NCBI GenBank assembly: GCA_963713695.1
Contig: CAVQMU010000002.1
Span: 774,272 to 838,271 of the forward strand
DNA: 64,000 nt
Direction of reading: 5' to 3'
Source of the DNA: Rhodoblastus sp963713695
GTDB taxonomy: Bacteria > Pseudomonadota > Alphaproteobacteria > Rhizobiales > Beijerinckiaceae
The notes beneath the pieces are model-generated. The model searched no databases. It saw only the letters and a program-made list of their open reading frames with translations, and was not told the DNA's origin. Positions 1-9,379 of the stretch are shown in pieces. Both the position numbers and the translations under genes were made by a program. Positions within the stretch are counted from its first letter, which is position 1. Each line of letters begins with the position of its first letter.

Positions 1-15
1 CTCCGCGCCCCCGAC

Positions 16-983
16 ATGGACACGCTCGCCGAGCGCCTGCGCTCCGGCGACCGCGCCGCGCTGGCGCGCGCCATCACGCTGGTCGAAAGCCGGAAAGTCG
101 AGCATCAGTCGCAAGCGCGCATTCTCGTGCAAAAGCTGCTGCCCTTCACCGGAAAGGCCATGCGCGTCGGAATCACCGGCGTGCCCGGCGTCGGCAAATC
201 CACCACCATAGATACGCTCGGATCCAATCTCGTCGCCGCCGGGCATAAAATCGCGGTGCTTGCCGTCGATCCTTCCTCGTCGCGGACGGGCGGCTCGATT
301 CTCGGCGACAAGACGCGCATGGCCAGGCTCTCGGTCGAGCGCAACGCCTTCATCCGTCCCTCGCCTTCTTCCGGCACGCTCGGCGGCGTCGCGGCGAAAA
401 CGCGCGAGACCATGCTGCTTTGCGAGGCGGCGGGTTTCGACGTGATCCTGGTCGAGACGGTCGGCATAGGCCAGTCGGAGACGACCGTCGCCGACATGAC
501 CGATTTCTTCCTCGTGCTGATGCTGCCTGGCGCGGGCGACGAATTGCAGGGCATCAAGAAGGGCGTGCTCGAACTCGCCGACATGATCGCCGTCAACAAG
601 TCGGAAGGCGAGGGCCGCAAGCGCGCCATTGCGGCGGCCGGCGAATATCGCGCGGCGCTGCATATCATGCAGGCGGCGTCGCCCAACTGGTCGCCGCCGG
701 TCGTGCTGGTTTCCGGCCTCGACAATATCGGGCTCGAGGACATGTGGGCGCAGGTGCGTCGAACATCGACGCCGGTTCGAGGCCTCTGGCGAGGGCGCGA
801 AAAAGCGCCGGGAACAGCAGGTCAAATGGATGTGGACGATGCTGGAGGATTTTTTTCACGCGAGATTGCGTCGGAAATCCCTCGGTGCGCGCGATGCTGC
901 CGGCGATCGAGAGGCAGGTGGCGGAAGGCGCGCTTTCGCCGACTCTCGCCGTCGAGCAGATCGTCGCTGCTCTAGGCTTGTAA
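16..983 (+). CDS. meaB: MeaB/ArgK-family GTPase, methylmalonyl-CoA mutase chaperone (two frame interruptions)
   Basis: This G3E P-loop GTPase guards and reactivates adenosylcobalamin-dependent methylmalonyl-CoA-type mutases in the cytosol. The sequence shows a Walker A motif GVPGVGKS at about residues 55-62, the family stretch DPSSSRTGGSILGDKTRM near 85-102, ETVGIGQSE near 147-155 and NKSEG in the NKxD position near 194. The first frame is good to GLEDMWAQV (nt 756). The family C-terminus then continues in another frame (VEHRRRFEASGE, KWMWTMLED) and, after about nt 862-873, in the third frame (NPSVRAMLPAIERQ), ending at 983. An extra C at 757 explains the first break; the second lies just past a seven-T run. 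Both look like sequence errors, but true inactivation is possible. The partner mutase is not in the window. The family call is secure; intactness is not. Confidence 0.88.
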
Positions 984-1005
984 GGTCTGGGCTTGTGAGG
1001 ACTCG

Positions 1006-1586
1006 TTGAGGAAATCGCTGCTCGTCGCCGGTTTTGGCTCCTTCCCCGGGCACGCGGTCAACCCGGCGCAGATTGTCGCGGAGAGGCTGAAGCGGCGCAA
1101 TCCCGAGCCTTCGCCCTGGCCGGGGTCGATTTGCACGTGGCGGTTCTCGACGTCGAATATTCCGCCCTGTCTCCGCGGCTGAGCCGGCTTTTCGCCGAGA
1201 CGAGCCCCGACGCCGTGCTTCTGCTGGGCGTGGCTTCGCGGCGCAAGGCGCTGTCGATCGAAAGTCTCGCGCGCAACCGCGTCTCGATGTTGCGGCCCGA
1301 TGCGGCGAAACAGCACGCCTGGAGCCGCGCCATCGCTCATGGCGCGCCGGAATTTTTCCACAGCCCCGCGCCGGCCGCCCGGCTGGCCGCCTTGGCCCGT
1401 CGCGCGGGCGTTCCCGCGGAAATATCGCATGACGCGGGAGATTACCTCTGCAACGAAAGCTTTTATCTGTCATTGCTGATGGACCGGCGCGCCGCGTTCG
1501 TCCATCTGCCGGACTGGCGCGGCGCGCCATTGGAACGCGCTGCGCGCGCCATTGAGGCCATGGCGAAAAAATTCGCATTGTCGTAG
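1006..1586 (+). CDS. pcp: Pyroglutamyl-peptidase I (C15 family), one frame interruption
   Basis: Cysteine peptidase that removes N-terminal pyroglutamate from peptides in the cytosol. The N-terminus reads LLVAGFGSFPGHAVNP, the C15 opening motif. The catalytic Cys lies in DAGDYLCNES, the His in FVHLP, and a Glu candidate in ALSIESLARN. The N-terminal part starts at a TTG (1006), the only start-like codon after an in-frame stop at 973-975. After about nt 1103 the homologous sequence (ALAGVDLHVAVLDVEY) continues in a different frame, so one indel must lie near 1100-1106. The total of about 193 residues is slightly below the usual 200-215. It follows meaB closely on the same strand. A shorter reading from 1131 would lack the N-terminal motif and is less likely. 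Confidence 0.78.
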
Positions 1587-1615
1587 GCTTCGAAAATTCT
1601 TCGTGGGGAATTCGG

Positions 1616-2293
1616 ATGGAGCCGTCGCACACCCTTGCAGGCCTGATCGAGATCGTCTGGCTCGACCTGATCCTGTCGGGCGACAATGCCGTGCTGCTGG
1701 CCCTTGCGACCCGCGCCCTGCCGATTGAGCACCGGCGCACGGCTGTCACGCTGGGAACGCTCCTGTTCATCCTGCTGCGCGTCGGCGTCACCTTCGCGCT
1801 GCTGACCTGCGCTGGCCTGCCCGGCGTCGGGATCGCCGGCGCGCTGGTGCTGATCTGGGCCGCGCTCGCGCTGGCCATGCGGCCGGAGACGCCAGAGCAG
1901 AAGACGCCGCGCCGCAGCCTTTCCGCTGCGCTGGTGGCCTGCCTCGCGGCCGATGCGCCCACGGCCCTCCAGAACATGACGGCGGTCCAGGCGGCGTCGG
2001 GCGGCGCGCGGCCGTTGGTCCTGCTGGGCCTGGCGCTTTCGATTCCGCTGCTCGCGCTCGGCTCGGCACAATTCATCACCGTCCTGCGCAAACCGCCGCT
2101 TTTGTGGGCCGGCGTGGGACTTCTGGGCTGGATTGCAGGGAAAATGGCCGCCACGGACGCGCTCATTCTCGCCAGTCCCATGCCGCCGGCCCTGATGGCC
2201 GATTTTGCGCCGCCGATAGGCGCGCTACTGGCGGCGCTGATCGTTTTTGTCTATCTGCGAGGACGGCACATCAAGGGCGTGCCGCAGGAATAG
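1616..2293 (+). CDS. TerC/YjbE-family integral membrane protein
   Basis: Multi-pass inner-membrane protein of the TerC family, YjbE-type, 225 residues. Members are implicated in metal (often manganese) export or tellurite tolerance, but no substrate can be read from this sequence. The N-terminus WLDLILSGDNAVLLALATRALP carries the family's acidic membrane motif (D and DN inside helices), and a second acidic site, AADAPTALQNM, sits in the middle. About six or seven hydrophobic segments are visible. The ATG is 29 nt after pcp, and the PCu(A)C gene starts 12 nt downstream, so the pair may be co-transcribed. The family call is solid; the metal specificity is open. Confidence 0.82.
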   Translation: MEPSHTLAGLIEIVWLDLILSGDNAVLLALATRALPIEHRRTAVTLGTLLFILLRVGVTFALLTCAGLPGVGIAGALVLIWAALALAMRPETPEQKTPRRSLSAALVACLAADAPTALQNMTAVQAASGGARPLVLLGLALSIPLLALGSAQFITVLRKPPLLWAGVGLLGWIAGKMAATDALILASPMPPALMADFAPPIGALLAALIVFVYLRGRHIKGVPQE

Positions 2294-2305
2294 GGGGGAA
2301 TAAAG

Positions 2306-2815
2306 ATGCGCATTTCCGAACATCCTTTTGCGGCCTCGGCCTTGATGGTCGCCTGGCTCTTTTTTGGCGCGGGCGGCGCTTTCGCCGGCGACATTGACGT
2401 CAGCTCGGCCTGGACGCGCGCCACCGTGCATGGCGCGAGCGTCGGCGTCGGCTATCTCACCATAGTGAACAAGGGCAAGGAGGCCGATCGCCTGACCGGC
2501 GGCTCGGCCGATGTCGCGGACAAGGTGGAAGTTCATGAATCGAGCATGAGCGGCGGCGTGATGAAGATGCGCGACCTGCCGGACGGGCTCGAAATCAAGC
2601 CGGGCGCGACCGTTACGCTGAAACCCGGCTCCAATCATCTCATGCTGTTGGGACTGAAGAAAATCCTGCTGCCGGGCGAGAAAATCCATCTGACGCTGCA
2701 ATTCGCAAAGGCCGGCAAAATCGAGGTCGAAGCGCCCGTCGAAAGCGTCGGCGCGACCGGACCGGCGGCCGCGCCGGCGCCGAAGACGGAAGAATCGCCT
2801 ACGACCAGTTACTGA
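2306..2815 (+). CDS. PCu(A)C-type periplasmic copper chaperone
   Basis: A 169-residue exported protein of the DUF461/PCu(A)C family, which binds Cu(I) and delivers it to the CuA site of cytochrome oxidases. A signal peptide occupies about residues 1-28 (hydrophobic AASALMVAWLFFGAGGAFAG). The metal-site pattern is present: HESSM at the first His/Met, then MKM, and NHLMLLGL for the distal His and Met. The C-terminal tail is rich in Ala/Pro/Thr and probably disordered. It sits 12 nt after the TerC-like gene, suggesting a small metal-handling transcription unit. The HpnK-like gene downstream converges on it. Confidence 0.88.
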   Translation: MRISEHPFAASALMVAWLFFGAGGAFAGDIDVSSAWTRATVHGASVGVGYLTIVNKGKEADRLTGGSADVADKVEVHESSMSGGVMKMRDLPDGLEIKPGATVTLKPGSNHLMLLGLKKILLPGEKIHLTLQFAKAGKIEVEAPVESVGATGPAAAPAPKTEESPTTSY

Positions 2816-2836
2816 ACGCGCAGCTATTGAGCGGCT

Positions 2837-3688
2837 TCACATTGCGGAGAGCCGCTCAAGCCTTGCATTGGCGGCCGCCATGCGGCCGTAAAAACGGTCC
2901 GACAGCAGGAATGCCAGCTCTGTCTCGCGCGAAAAAGTGACGGGATCGAGCCGCGCCAGTTCGTCGTCGACATGGCCGGGATGGCACATGATCAGCGGCT
3001 TTCTCCCGGGCGCTTCCATATAGGTTGTGAAATCCGCGGCGTAGTCGCCTTGCGCGGAAAAATCGGAAAAGCCGGAAAATCCGTCGTTGAGCGCAAAACC
3101 CGCGGCCATCGCCTTTTTGCGGAAGCCGCGCGCAAGTCCGGAAACGGTGAGCGCCTTCCCCCAGTGCTTTCCGCGCGCAAAAATGCGGCGCGGGCGGTCG
3201 GCGCTGTCGCGCAGCCAGCATTTTCCGGCGAGCTTTCGCGACGACAATTCTTCAATGAGATCGTCGGCTATGGCCGGAAGGACCTGCACATGCTGGTGTC
3301 CGTCGACATAATCGGGCGGCGCGCCATAGGCGGCCTCGAAAGCATCGAGCTGGCGGCGCAATTCGTCCAGAATTTCCAAGCGGGGCAGGGCGCCGCGCCA
3401 GGCGGCGGGGACGATGGAGTTCATCGCGGGAAAGCGCCCGTCCGGCGCGAAGCGCTGCATTCGGCCCAAGGGGCCGCCAAGGGTGAGGTTGAAATGCAGG
3501 CCGAGATCGGCGGCAGGCGCCAGCTCGCGAAATTTGCGCGCGGCGTCCGGCCAGGAGGGTTGCGTGGTCATGGCGGAGGTCGCGGTCAGCCGTCCCGCGC
3601 CCAGGGCTTCGAGTATCCCCTGGGTCACGGCAGGCGAAAGGGCGAAATCGTCGGCGCAAAGCGCGAATTTTTGAACGGTCGGCATCAT
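2837..3688 (-). CDS. ChbG/HpnK (YdjC-like) carbohydrate deacetylase
   Basis: Predicted metal-dependent deacetylase of the YdjC fold, about 283 residues. HpnK relatives act on N-acetylated sugar lipids and ChbG on chito-oligosaccharides. Supporting motifs are LCADDFALSPAV at the N-terminus (metal-binding Asp pair), GLHFNLT, YVDGHQHVQVLP, and HPGHVDD near the C-terminus, which supply the His ligands. I chose the start at MMPTVQKFALCADDF; a longer frame adds 36 residues without family character. It is divergent from the glycosyltransferase at 3790, about 100 nt away. A sugar transferred to a polyprenyl phosphate and then deacetylated would fit the pair, but that is inference. No other hopanoid (hpn) gene is in the window. 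Confidence 0.82.
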   Translation of the reverse strand: MMPTVQKFALCADDFALSPAVTQGILEALGAGRLTATSAMTTQPSWPDAARKFRELAPAADLGLHFNLTLGGPLGRMQRFAPDGRFPAMNSIVPAAWRGALPRLEILDELRRQLDAFEAAYGAPPDYVDGHQHVQVLPAIADDLIEELSSRKLAGKCWLRDSADRPRRIFARGKHWGKALTVSGLARGFRKKAMAAGFALNDGFSGFSDFSAQGDYAADFTTYMEAPGRKPLIMCHPGHVDDELARLDPVTFSRETELAFLLSDRFYGRMAAANARLERLSAM

Positions 3689-3789
3689 GTCTCGCGGGCG
3701 AAAACCAAATTTTGCCCTTTTCTTGCGCATTTTCACGGCGCGGCCTAGATGATTGGCGTGGAAATCTCGCCGCGCAAGTGGAATTGCAA

Positions 3790-4812
3790 ATGACAAGCGA
3801 TCGGAGCGCGCAAGCGCCGGAACTTTCGGTCATCGTGCCGGTGTTCAATGAATGCGGCAACCTGCAGCCGCTGCTCGACCGGCTTGTGCCGGCGCTGGCC
3901 TGCGTCGAGAGTTTCGAGATCCTGTTCATCGACGATGGCTCGGACGACGCCACGCTTGCGACCTTGCGCGAGATCGGCGCAAATGATCCGCGCGTGCGGG
4001 CGCTGTCGTTTTCACGCAATTTCGGCAAGGAAATCGCCATTGCTGCCGGCGTCGACGCTGCGCGCGGCCGCTGCGCGGTGATCATGGACGCCGACCTCCA
4101 GCATCCCCCTGAGGCTATTGGCAAATTTGTCGCCAAATGGCGCGAGGGCTACCAGAACATTTATGGCGTCAGGGAAAGCCGCGAGACGGATTCGCCGGCG
4201 CGCAAATGGCTGACCGGCTTTTTTTACCGGCTGTTCCGCGCCTTCGGCGAAATCGACCTGCCGGAAGGCGCCGGCGATTTCCGCCTGCTCGACCGCGTCG
4301 CGCTCAACGCCCTGAAGGGCCTGCGCGAAAGGGCGCGGTTCAGCAAGGGGCTCTATGCATGGATCGGCTTCAAGTCGATCGGCGTGCCCTTCGAGGTGGA
4401 GGAGCGCCATTCGGGCGATTCGAAATTTTCCTACCGCAAGCTGACTCGCTTCGCTTTCGACGGCATCGTCTCCTTCACCACCGTGCCGCTCAGGGCCTGG
4501 ACTTATATCGGCACGGCGATCGCCGCCTTCGCCTTCGTCAATGCGGTTTATTACCTTCTGGAAGTGCTGCTGGTCGGGGTCTCGGCGCCCGGCTTCCCCT
4601 CCTTGATCATTTCCATCATGTTTTTTGCCGGCGTGCAGATGATCTCTCTTGGCGTGCTGGGCGAATATATCGGCCGCGTCTTCGCCGAGGTGAAGGGCCG
4701 GCCGCTCTATCTTGTCGCCGAGGAGGTCGGCGGGCAAAAGGGCGACGTTCTCCCCCTGCCGGCCGAAGGCGAGCGCGCCGCCAGCTTCGCGGAGAATTCC
4801 TCCAAATCTTGA
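3790..4812 (+). CDS. DPM1/ArnC-like family 2 glycosyltransferase with two C-terminal membrane helices
   Basis: A GT2 enzyme of 340 residues that probably moves a sugar from a nucleotide donor to undecaprenyl phosphate on the cytoplasmic face. The catalytic domain shows LSVIVPVFNECGNL, LFIDDGSDD and the metal-binding DADLQHPPE. Two long hydrophobic helices (AWTYIGTAIAAFAFVNAVYYL and a second around SLIISIMFFAGVQMISLGV) and the tail GEYIGRVFAEVKGRPLYLV are typical of the GtrB/ArnC/DPM1 type. The start MTSDRSAQAPELSVIV was preferred because upstream codons overlap the divergent promoter region. murJ begins 54 nt downstream. The sugar is unknown. Confidence 0.85.
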   Translation: MTSDRSAQAPELSVIVPVFNECGNLQPLLDRLVPALACVESFEILFIDDGSDDATLATLREIGANDPRVRALSFSRNFGKEIAIAAGVDAARGRCAVIMDADLQHPPEAIGKFVAKWREGYQNIYGVRESRETDSPARKWLTGFFYRLFRAFGEIDLPEGAGDFRLLDRVALNALKGLRERARFSKGLYAWIGFKSIGVPFEVEERHSGDSKFSYRKLTRFAFDGIVSFTTVPLRAWTYIGTAIAAFAFVNAVYYLLEVLLVGVSAPGFPSLIISIMFFAGVQMISLGVLGEYIGRVFAEVKGRPLYLVAEEVGGQKGDVLPLPAEGERAASFAENSSKS

Positions 4813-4866
4813 CGCCGCGGCGGGGCCATGCGTTAACCCACCCCATCCGGCAACCATCGGCGCGAA

Positions 4867-6429
4867 ATGTACAAAAGTTTTCTCTCGGTCAGCGGTTTCA
4901 CGCTGCTTTCGCGCCTGACCGGGTTTTTGCGCGATGTCATGCTGAGCGGCATGGTCGGCGCCGGCATGATGGGCGACGCGCTTGCGGTGGCCAATCGCAT
5001 TCCCAATCATTTCCGCACGATCTTCGGCGAGGGCGCCTTCAATGCGGCGTATATTCCAACCTATCTGCGTGTCTACGAGCAATCCGACATCTGGGCGGCG
5101 CGCCGTTTCGCCAACCAGATCTTCACGCTGCTCTTGATCTCGCAGGTGGTGATGCTGGCGCTGGGCTGGTTGTTCATGCCGGCTTTCGTCGAGGTCATTG
5201 CGCCGGGCTTTGCCGCGTATCCGGAAAAATTCGACCTGGCCGTCAGTCTCACGCGGATCACTTTCCCCTATCTGTTTTTCGTCACGCTGGTCACCATGCA
5301 TTCGGCGACGCTCAATGCGCATGGCCAGTTCGCTGTGCCGGCCTTTGCGCCCGTGCTGCTCAATGTCTTCACCATGGCCTTTCTGGGCATTGCGTTCATT
5401 TTCCCCAACGCCGCCTATGCGGCGGCGACCGGCGTGGTCGTTTCCGGCCTCGCGCAACTCGCGCTGCTGATGTTTTCCGCGCGGCGCTCGCATTTGATGG
5501 AAAAGCTGGCCCGGCCGGAACTCACCACTGATGTGCGCGCCTTCTTCCGGATGTTCGGCCCGGCGGTGATCGCCTCTTCCGGCGTGCAGATCGCCATGTT
5601 CGCGGACACGATCATCGGCTCGCTGCTGCAGACCGGCGGCGTGTCCTCGATCTATTACGCCGACCGCCTCTATCAACTGCCGATCGGCCTTGTCGGCGTC
5701 GCCGCGGGCACGGTGCTGCTGCCCGAAATGACCCGTTGCTTTGCGCGCGAGGACTGGGAAGGGGCCTTTACCGCCCAGAATCGCACGCTGGCCATGACCA
5801 TGGCGCTCACCGCGCCCTTTGTCGTCGCCTTCACGGTCATCCCCGATGTCATTGTGGGCGCTTTTTTCCAGCACGGCGCCTTTCATGCAAAGGACACAGC
5901 CGCCGCCGCGGCGGTGCTGCGGGCCTATGGCTTCGGCCTCCTGGCCATCGTCGCCATCAACGCCTTGCGCTCCGGCTTCCAGGCCATGGGCGACACCAAG
6001 ACGCCGATGTACGTGTCGCTTGGCGCGCTGGCGATCAACCTCGTGCTGAAAATCCTGCTCTACAAGCCGCTCGGCGCGGTGGGCATCGCCCTGGCGACAT
6101 CCGCCAACGCCTGGATCAACCTCGGCGTTCTCGTGTTCCTCGGCCTGCGCCGCTATCTGTTCCAGCCAGACGACACTCTGAAAAGCGTGGCGCTGGCGGC
6201 GGCTACGGCGAGCGTCGTGCTGGCCAATATCGCGCTGTGGCTGCAATCGCCGTTCGAGAGTTTGGCGACGCGTCTCGGCTCTGTCGGCAGCCTCGTTGCG
6301 CTGGCCTGTTTCGGCCTTGTCGGCGTGGTCGTTTATGGCGGCGCCATGATCGGCTTTTGCCGTGCGCTTGGCGTCGACGCCGCCAGCATGGGCCTCGCAC
6401 GCCTGTTCAGGCGCAAGAAGGCGGCCTGA
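4867..6429 (+). CDS. murJ: Lipid II flippase MurJ (MviN)
   Basis: Inner-membrane MOP-superfamily flippase that moves lipid II across the membrane for peptidoglycan synthesis. At 520 residues it matches the family (about 510), with 14 hydrophobic segments. It opens with SFLSVSGFTLLSRLTGFLRDVMLSGM and contains NRIPNHFRTIFGEGAFNAAYIP, both MurJ signatures. The central region SSIYYADRLYQLPIGLVGVAAGTVLLP is also characteristic. It stands 54 nt behind a polyprenyl-type glycosyltransferase on the same strand and converges with the response regulator, 15 nt away. Essential in most bacteria; the frame is intact. Confidence 0.95.
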   Translation: MYKSFLSVSGFTLLSRLTGFLRDVMLSGMVGAGMMGDALAVANRIPNHFRTIFGEGAFNAAYIPTYLRVYEQSDIWAARRFANQIFTLLLISQVVMLALGWLFMPAFVEVIAPGFAAYPEKFDLAVSLTRITFPYLFFVTLVTMHSATLNAHGQFAVPAFAPVLLNVFTMAFLGIAFIFPNAAYAAATGVVVSGLAQLALLMFSARRSHLMEKLARPELTTDVRAFFRMFGPAVIASSGVQIAMFADTIIGSLLQTGGVSSIYYADRLYQLPIGLVGVAAGTVLLPEMTRCFAREDWEGAFTAQNRTLAMTMALTAPFVVAFTVIPDVIVGAFFQHGAFHAKDTAAAAAVLRAYGFGLLAIVAINALRSGFQAMGDTKTPMYVSLGALAINLVLKILLYKPLGAVGIALATSANAWINLGVLVFLGLRRYLFQPDDTLKSVALAAATASVVLANIALWLQSPFESLATRLGSVGSLVALACFGLVGVVVYGGAMIGFCRALGVDAASMGLARLFRRKKAA

Positions 6430-6444
6430 ACAGGCGGATCACTG

Positions 6445-7038
6445 TCAGCGCCGCGCGAGCAGGCAGAGGCGCACCAGTTCTGACAGGCTCGATACCCCGG
6501 TCTTGGCCATGACATTGGCGCGGACGCCTTCGACTGTCCGAACGCTGACGCCCAGGTCATGTGCGATGATCTTGTTGAGCTTGCCTTCGAGCAGGCCTGC
6601 GAGAACTTCCTTTTCGCGGTCGTTCAGGTCGGAGAAGCGCCGCGCATAGTCTTCGATTTCCGTCGGCTGGCCGTCGCCGGCCAGCGCCGCCCGCACCGAG
6701 GCGACAAGCTCCTCGTCGCGATAGGGTTTTTCGATGAAATCCGCCGCGCCCATCTTCATCGCCTGCACCGCGAGCCCGACGTCGGCATAGGCGGTGATCA
6801 TCACGACCGGCAGGCGTGCGTTCTTCGACCTCAGTGCCGCCATCAGCTCCAGGCCGTTCATTTCGGGCATTCGGAGGTCCGTGATGACGCAGCCCCACTC
6901 CGCTTCGGACGCCAGGAAATCGCGCGCCGAGGCAAAGGCGCAGGCGCGCAAGTTCTCGGACTCCATCAAGAGGCTCAGGGACTCGCGAATCGCGAAATCG
7001 TCGTCGACAATATAAATGACGGGATCAATGCCGATCAT
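6445..7038 (-). CDS. FixJ/NarL-type response regulator
   Basis: Two-component output regulator of 197 residues. The receiver domain (about 5-120) has YIVDDD for the acidic pocket, the phospho-acceptor Asp in VITDLRMPEMNGLEL, the switch Thr in VVMITAY, and the conserved Lys in FIEKPYRD. The C-terminal LuxR-type HTH (about 135-195) reads LNDREKEVLAGLLEGKLNKIIAHDLGVS then RTVEGVRANVM. The ATG at 7038 overlaps the stop of the upstream kinase (ATGA), so the kinase is the obvious partner and the two are translationally coupled. The closest known design is FixJ; whether it responds to oxygen cannot be told because the kinase shows no clear haem-PAS signature. Target genes are unknown. Confidence 0.9.
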   Translation of the reverse strand: MIGIDPVIYIVDDDFAIRESLSLLMESENLRACAFASARDFLASEAEWGCVITDLRMPEMNGLELMAALRSKNARLPVVMITAYADVGLAVQAMKMGAADFIEKPYRDEELVASVRAALAGDGQPTEIEDYARRFSDLNDREKEVLAGLLEGKLNKIIAHDLGVSVRTVEGVRANVMAKTGVSSLSELVRLCLLARR

Positions 7039-9341
7039 GGCCCATCCCTTTCGACCAATGGCAATGTGAAGCTGAAGATTGCGCCACCTTCCGGATTGGC
7101 TTCGGCCCATATCTTTCCGAAATGCGCTTCGATTATGGCGCGCGAAATCGAGAGTCCAACCCCCATGCCCTCCGGCTTGGTCGTGAAAAAGGGCTCGAAA
7201 AGGCTCTTTTGCGCCTGTTCCGACAGTCCGCCGCCAGCGTCGACGACGCTGACGCGGATGGCGTCCTGATCGCGCGCGGTGACGATCACGATGTCACGCG
7301 GATGCAGGCCGCGAGGACTCTGGCCGCCGGTCGCCTGAACCGCATTGCGGACGAGATTGACCAGGACCTGCGCGATCTGGACCTTGTCGACGAGGATCCG
7401 GTCCTCGCCGTCGTCGAGCTTTTCGATCAGGCGGAAATCGGCCAGCTTGCTGTCCTCGCGCATTGTCAGGCAGACGGCCCGGATCAGCTCGCGCAGGCTC
7501 TGGTACGTCTTGTCGGGCTCGCCGCGCCGCGAGAACTGGCGCGCCCGGGTGATGATCTTGCCGGCGCGCACCATCTGCTCTCCGGCCTTCTCGAGCGCCT
7601 GGTCGATTTTGATCGTTGCCGCCCGGTCCGGCGCGGCGAGCATTTTCCGGGCTACGGTCAGGAAGGTGGCGCCGGCGGCGAGCGGCTGGTTGACCTCGTG
7701 CGCCAGGCTTGCCGCCACGCTTTCCAGCGAGGCCAGGCGCTCCTCGTTCAGTTGACGGACGCGCGCCTCGATCCGGCGCTGCTCCGTGAGGTCGCGGGCG
7801 AAGCCGACGAAGAGCCGCGAGTCGCCGTAGCGCGCTTGCGATAGTGTGACCGAGACTGGAAAGGGTCCGCCGTCCTCGCGCAGGCACTCGATCTCGCGGC
7901 CTTCGCCGAAAAGCCCATCGTCGTCCACCTCGATGCAGGCGCGGATGCGCCCAAAGAGTTCGCCCAGATGCGGCTCGGGAAACAGAAGCGCGACGGAGGC
8001 GCCGACCAGTTTTTCCGTCGTCCGGCCGAATATGCCTGCACAAGCGGCGTTGGCTGACTTGAGCACACCGTCCTCGTCGAAGGTGAAGATCGCCTCCGCC
8101 GCGCCCTCGATCACGGCGCGCGCCCGCGCCTCGCTCGCCGCCAGAGCGCTTTCCGCATTTTTGCGCTCGGTGACGTCGTGCACGTAGCCGTGCCAGATCA
8201 CGCTTCCAGTGGTTTCATCGCGGACGGGCGCGGAATCGCCTTCGATCCAGACGAGGCCCTTGCGTGGATGACGATAGCGGAAGGTCGATCTCCAGGGCGT
8301 CATCCGCTGCTGCGACTGATCGATCGCGGCGAAAATGCCGGCCGAATCGTCTGCGTGAACGCGTTCGGCGAAGGCCGACATGTCCTGCGCTAAGGCCTGT
8401 GGACCAAAGCCGTAGAGATCCTCTATGGCGGCCGAGGCGTAGGGCATGAAATCCGATCCGTCGACAGGACGCTCGTAGCTGCAGATGGCGCCGGGGAGGG
8501 CCCCTGCAAGGCTCGCCAATTGCTCGGCGAGTCGCGCCTTTTCCCGCAGCGTCGCTTCGGCGTTCACTTCGTCGGTGATGTCGCGGTTGACGCCGACGAT
8601 TCGGGCGACCCGACCGTTTTCGAAATAGGCCTGTCCGCGCGCGCTCAACCAGCGCAAGGCGCCGTCATTGCCGCGGCGGATGCGGTATTTCGCACGATAG
8701 ACGCCGTCGCCGTGCGGCTCCATCGCAGCGGCGAGCGCTTGCGCCCGCTGGGCTTGGTCTTCCTCGACGATAAGCGCGGTGATGTCCTCCGGCGCAGCCG
8801 GGCCGTCGGGGGGAAGCCCAAGGATTTCGCGTTCCTTGCCGGTCAAGGTTGCGATGCCCCTGACGAAATCGGCCTCGAACAAACCCACGGCGCCGGCCTC
8901 GACCGCAAGGCTCAGCCGTTCCTGGTTTCGCATGACCGCCTCAACCGTCAGGCGGCGGCGCCTGGCTCGCGCGATGACGGCGACCCCGGTGACGCAAGCG
9001 CCGCCGAGGACGAAAAGGATGAAATTGAGGTTTTCAAAGACGTTGCCGGGCGGCGCGAGCCGCCAAAGGACCGTTGACAAGACGGCCAGGGCGGGGAGGG
9101 AGGAGGTCGGGCCGCCAAGCACGGCCGCGGCGGCGAGACAGGGATAGACGACGGCGAGCGAGACGGTCGGTCCCGTCGCCCGGATCATCGCCGCGTGCAG
9201 AAGCGCGCCAAGGAGGCCGAGCGCCAGTCCTAGCAGCAACCGGACGGGCCACGACTCCGGCGCCGCGGAGACCAGCGCGTTCGCCGGCGTGAAAGGCTCG
9301 CCTTGCTCAAGGCCCGTCGCCATCGGCCAGTTCGTTTCCAT
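7035..9341 (-). CDS. FixL-like membrane sensor histidine kinase with three PAS domains
   Basis: Sensor kinase of about 768 residues. An N-terminal block of about four hydrophobic helices (LLLGLALGLLGALLHAAM, VSLAVVYPCLAAAAVLGG and others) resembles DUF4118/MASE-type sensor regions. Three PAS modules follow (approximately 135-255, 280-400 and 405-525; the last contains EGAAEAIFTFDEDGVLKSAN). HisKA has the phospho-acceptor in SLAHEVNQPLAA (His about 548), a FixL/DctB-style H-box, then HATPase with NLVRNAVQAT, DAGGGL and GMGVGLSIS. I prefer the ATG at 9341 (METNWPMATG) over an upstream TTG. It lies 38 nt downstream of the PBP1A gene and overlaps the response regulator. Confidence 0.88.
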   Translation of the reverse strand: METNWPMATGLEQGEPFTPANALVSAAPESWPVRLLLGLALGLLGALLHAAMIRATGPTVSLAVVYPCLAAAAVLGGPTSSLPALAVLSTVLWRLAPPGNVFENLNFILFVLGGACVTGVAVIARARRRRLTVEAVMRNQERLSLAVEAGAVGLFEADFVRGIATLTGKEREILGLPPDGPAAPEDITALIVEEDQAQRAQALAAAMEPHGDGVYRAKYRIRRGNDGALRWLSARGQAYFENGRVARIVGVNRDITDEVNAEATLREKARLAEQLASLAGALPGAICSYERPVDGSDFMPYASAAIEDLYGFGPQALAQDMSAFAERVHADDSAGIFAAIDQSQQRMTPWRSTFRYRHPRKGLVWIEGDSAPVRDETTGSVIWHGYVHDVTERKNAESALAASEARARAVIEGAAEAIFTFDEDGVLKSANAACAGIFGRTTEKLVGASVALLFPEPHLGELFGRIRACIEVDDDGLFGEGREIECLREDGGPFPVSVTLSQARYGDSRLFVGFARDLTEQRRIEARVRQLNEERLASLESVAASLAHEVNQPLAAGATFLTVARKMLAAPDRAATIKIDQALEKAGEQMVRAGKIITRARQFSRRGEPDKTYQSLRELIRAVCLTMREDSKLADFRLIEKLDDGEDRILVDKVQIAQVLVNLVRNAVQATGGQSPRGLHPRDIVIVTARDQDAIRVSVVDAGGGLSEQAQKSLFEPFFTTKPEGMGVGLSISRAIIEAHFGKIWAEANPEGGAIFSFTLPLVERDGP

Positions 9342-9379
9342 GCCTCGCGAAAAAACCTTCCTGGGACGCCCGGGACCGA

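Noticed and set aside
4012..6246. A 744-codon open frame antisense to the glycosyltransferase and murJ
   Set aside because: It is low-complexity, rich in Arg/His/Gly/Asp, and mirrors the codon pattern of the well-supported murJ on the other strand; GC-rich DNA creates such frames routinely.
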